A stretch of 64,000 bases of DNA. Source: Lewinella sp038528965. Lineage in GTDB: Bacteria > Bacteroidota > Bacteroidia > Chitinophagales > Saprospiraceae. Below are positions 61,582 through 64,000 of the stretch, piece after piece (position 1 is the first letter of the stretch; the number at the start of each line of letters is the position of its first letter). The position numbers and the translations under genes are program-made. Under the pieces are notes generated by a model, which was not told where the DNA came from, ran no database searches, and worked only from the letters and a program-made list of their open reading frames with translations. The stretch covers positions 1 through 64,000 of the forward strand of contig JBCBEC010000013.1 in the NCBI GenBank assembly GCA_038528965.1. The letters run 5' to 3'.

Positions 61582-62322
61582 CTATCCTTTTCTTGGGATA
61601 AAAAATGTCAGTCCAATTCCGTAGGCTCGGTGATAAAATCGATAGTCATATCCCAAGGACTTAAAGGTTTCCCGATTAGCATCTGACATTTGAGGCGTGA
61701 GCCCTTGTTGAAAATGAGCAAAAACCTGCAGGTCATCACTTATCCAGTAGCCCAATTCTAAGTTAAGGCCTAGGTCCGTGTTTTTCATATGGTCTTCTGC
61801 CGTTTCTCCAAAGTTCATATCTATTGCTTGTTCCTCAGATCCCTCAAGGTCCCAAACTTGTTCTCCTGATAAAACATAAGCCCAATATCCGCCTACCCCA
61901 ATGCTGTAATTCTTCAGCTTAAAATTAAACTGAAGGGGGACTTGCAAATAACTAATCCTATTATCAATCGTTCCACTTATTCTTTGCGACGGATTAGCAG
62001 GGTCAGGCATAGTGAATTCTTCTCCTCCTCCTTTGAAAACGTACTGCACGCCTAAAGTTATTGACATGTTATCCTGGAAACGGAAATCAGTATGACCTCC
62101 GATAAAGTATCTTGGGACATAGGTTTCAGATGAGATGATTCCAAAGAGCTCTGCTGCACATTGGTCCGCTCCGTCGTTGTACAAAATGGTAGAAAGATTT
62201 CCACCTGCTCTTACACCAAAATTAAACTTTCTAGCAAAGTCTGTTTGCGATCGTTCTTGACCAAAAGTGAGCTGAGTTGACAATAAGGTCATTGACAAGA
62301 TTAATAAAACTAAATTTTTCAT
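61582..62322 (-). CDS. Outer-membrane beta-barrel protein (PorT-like)
   Basis: 246 residues from the ATG at 62322 (MKNLVLLILSMTLLSTQLTF, cleavage near FGQE). Barrel marks: FNFGVRAGGNLSTILYNDGA, FIGGHTDFRFQDNMSITLGV, YLQVPLQFNFKLKNYSIGVG, and a C-terminal aromatic strand (AYGIGLTFFIPRKG). The outer-membrane beta-barrel domain of the PorT/OMP_b-brl type. Function unknown. Confidence 0.85.
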   Translation of the reverse strand: MKNLVLLILSMTLLSTQLTFGQERSQTDFARKFNFGVRAGGNLSTILYNDGADQCAAELFGIISSETYVPRYFIGGHTDFRFQDNMSITLGVQYVFKGGGEEFTMPDPANPSQRISGTIDNRISYLQVPLQFNFKLKNYSIGVGGYWAYVLSGEQVWDLEGSEEQAIDMNFGETAEDHMKNTDLGLNLELGYWISDDLQVFAHFQQGLTPQMSDANRETFKSLGYDYRFYHRAYGIGLTFFIPRKG

Positions 62323-62593
62323 CTTAATATGGGTTTGTAGCAATAACAAGCCGTTATTGCGGGTTAAGGTGAACGAAAAAAATAGCTTCTGCGGTCATTG
62401 ATTTGGGCCCCTCCGATAGTTGATTCCTATTTTTACTGACTTAAATGGTAGAAGGAGTCCTCCTGCAATATGAATCAATTTTAATTTTTTGACTTATCGA
62501 AAGTTGCTCATTTTTAGTTTTGAATAAGTTTGGAAATGAATTAATACGATCAATTCCCATGGAAAGGTGAAGTCGTCGGTAGTTCTTTGTCCT

Positions 62594-62989
62594 TCAGTTA
62601 ATCATATCAGGAAACTCGTACCTATTCTTCTCCTTGTTGTATGAATAGCGATAGGACGGAAGGTTGAAGCCAAATTGCTCTGCAAGCCACGAAGCTATTG
62701 CGTAATACAAGCCTTCTGCTTGATAATCTGTGAGAACTAGTCTAATTTCTAGGATCTTAATTGTAATCGGCGCTGCTATTTTTGGGGTAATTAAATGTTC
62801 CACCCATTTAATTCCGGCTTTCAGATAGTCGATTTCCTGCGGAGATAGGTTTATACAATCTGGGGCTAGTTTAATGCCTATTAAATCCGTAACCTCTAGC
62901 TGATCGTGCTGAACGGAACCAATCTCTGCTGTAATGCTAATCCATATTCCCCAGCTGGATTTGATGATTTTGTACTCAGAAGAACGCAT
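62594..62989 (-). CDS. Hypothetical protein, 131 residues
   Basis: No family recognised. Soluble, no signal peptide; phrases IKSSWGIWISITAEIGSVQH and VLTDYQAEGLYYAIASWLAE suggest a small alpha/beta protein. The start ATG at 62989 is the only good candidate. Confidence 0.55.
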   Translation of the reverse strand: MRSSEYKIIKSSWGIWISITAEIGSVQHDQLEVTDLIGIKLAPDCINLSPQEIDYLKAGIKWVEHLITPKIAAPITIKILEIRLVLTDYQAEGLYYAIASWLAEQFGFNLPSYRYSYNKEKNRYEFPDMIN

Positions 62990-63056
62990 GATTTGGTTTG
63001 ATAAGGTTGAGAGGGTACTTAATACGGTTATCTACTGCTAATAGCAAAATCTAGGG

Positions 63057-64000
63057 TTACTTCGTTTCAGGAACTTCAATCAAGGTACTGTACGGTACGC
63101 CCCCCGAGCTTTCATTAAAATCAAATACCTTTTTGAAGCCTGTTCCATCTTCTTTTAAAGAAAAAATTACGCCGTAATTGAAGCCCCCGCCAAATCTGGT
63201 GAGTCCCCATAGCATGCCATTACTAGGCAGTAGATTCCCCTCAGGAAAGCGGCCATTTGTGCAATCAAAATTATGAATGGTTTGGAAGTTGGTTCCGTCG
63301 TCGTTGAAATTGAAAATTGTGCCACAATTTTGCTCTCCTCTTAAAGCCATCATGCCCCATAATTTGCCACTGCTTGCAATTAAATCTCCCAGTGCAGGGT
63401 AAGCTAAATCAAAGTGCTCAGTATATTCCGAACCATCGAAGTTTATACTATAAATTACGCCTTCATTATTTACCCCTCCACGTGTGGTAATACCCCATAG
63501 CTTGCCGTTGCTAAGTGTAATACCGCTTTCTGGTTCACTACCGTTACTGCTTTCAAATTCATATGTCTTTTTATAGTCCGTCCCATCTGAATGAAGGGTG
63601 AAGATTACTCCCATATTATTCTTTCCGCCACGTGAAGTAACACCCCAAAACTTATCATCGTGCTTTAAGAGAGCGTTCCGTGGATTTGCACCATCTGACT
63701 TTCTAAAGTTGTGGACTACTGCAAATTCTTTTCCGTCAAAACTTAAGTTAAATACAAGCCCAACCCCATTTGCTCCACCCTCACTTGTCATGCCCCATAG
63801 TTTTCCGCCACTTTCGATCAATTCACCTAATGGTACAGCCCCATTGCGGCCATTGAATTCATGCAAGATTTCAAATTCCGAACCGTCCGTATTTATCTTG
63901 AAGACGGCTCCATAATTTCCTGCTTTTTCTCCACCAATCGTTACTCCATAAAGGCAATTGTCGGCCAGGCTTAGACTGGCAAAGGGATAGCCGGTGTTAT
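63057..64000 (-). CDS. GloVer-repeat protein, partial (N-terminus beyond the window)
   Basis: The minus-strand frame stays open to the window edge: it reads YGVTIGGEKAGNYGAVFKIN and TDGSEFEILHEFNGRNGAVP before the first internal Met (63866). Repeats of ~47 residues (GGxNxxGVIFxL...DGT...YEF...NGSxPxSGLxLSNGKLWGIT) match the GloVer (TIGR03803-type) tandem domain, with at least five and a half units visible. The C-terminus ends shortly after a repeat (YSTLIEVPETK), without a T9SS domain. Function unknown; usually secreted. Confidence 0.8.
   Translation of the reverse strand, partial: NTGYPFASLSLADNCLYGVTIGGEKAGNYGAVFKINTDGSEFEILHEFNGRNGAVPLGELIESGGKLWGMTSEGGANGVGLVFNLSFDGKEFAVVHNFRKSDGANPRNALLKHDDKFWGVTSRGGKNNMGVIFTLHSDGTDYKKTYEFESSNGSEPESGITLSNGKLWGITTRGGVNNEGVIYSINFDGSEYTEHFDLAYPALGDLIASSGKLWGMMALRGEQNCGTIFNFNDDGTNFQTIHNFDCTNGRFPEGNLLPSNGMLWGLTRFGGGFNYGVIFSLKEDGTGFKKVFDFNESSGGVPYSTLIEVPETK

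Noticed and set aside
1..64000. tRNA, rRNA or a complete insertion sequence
   Set aside because: No cloverleaf-like or rRNA-like sequence and no transposase reading frame was found by eye; a tRNAscan/Infernal run would settle it.

Overview
The window looks like a chromosomal segment of a Bacteroidota bacterium, most likely a Saprospiria/Lewinella-like marine or surface-associated relative. This is inferred from gene content, not from a marker gene. The pointers are a type IX secretion (T9SS) C-terminal sorting domain, S74-chaperone beta-helix proteins, many secreted lipoproteins and beta-propellers, LytS/LytTR and 7TM-AraC regulators, ECF sigma factors and DUF6090. I see no rRNA, tRNA, CRISPR array, complete insertion sequence or prophage.

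Layout. 1-9 kb: a secreted Asp-box (BNR/sortilin-like) propeller, a FAD oxidoreductase with a cysteine-rich tail, a DUF6090 protein, and a NrtR-like Nudix regulator divergent from a GH3 beta-glucosidase with two 20-bp operators between them. 9-20 kb, mostly minus strand: a secreted protein pair, Crp/Fnr and AraC regulators, an SDR operon, and an ECF sigma operon in which two genes are broken in A-runs. 20-26 kb: a second ECF sigma factor with a tiny coupled membrane protein and an Lgt, proteases and regulators, and a CoaD-CoaE fusion resembling the bifunctional CoA synthase of animals.

26.5-37.3 kb is the most unusual part. It holds a haloalkane-dehalogenase-like lipoprotein, two long S74 beta-helix surface proteins, one remnant tail and one miniature derivative, then a cohesin-like T9SS protein and a dockerin-like protein. 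Five sites carry a direct repeat of GTTCAA half-sites exactly 21 bp apart. At four of them a TACTTG-like box follows at a fixed 46 nt, and then a conserved, covarying hairpin leader. This looks like a coordinately regulated surface-protein family with a shared promoter and a structured 5' leader.

37.9-47.2 kb is a dense operon: a barrel protein, a TolC homologue fused to a periplasmic-binding-protein-like domain, an RND adaptor, an RND pump, a LytS kinase and a LytTR regulator. 47-64 kb is accessory in character: a carboxypeptidase-regulatory-like protein, an AT-rich ~1-kb cassette bounded by inverted GC-rich structured repeats, a PIN/DUF6364 toxin-antitoxin pair, an M14 peptidase, a DJ-1/PfpI lipoprotein, a 185-bp MITE-like element, a T9SS tail remnant, an Rnl2-type RNA ligase, a telomere-like hexamer tract, small enzymes, and a GloVer-repeat protein that runs off the right edge.
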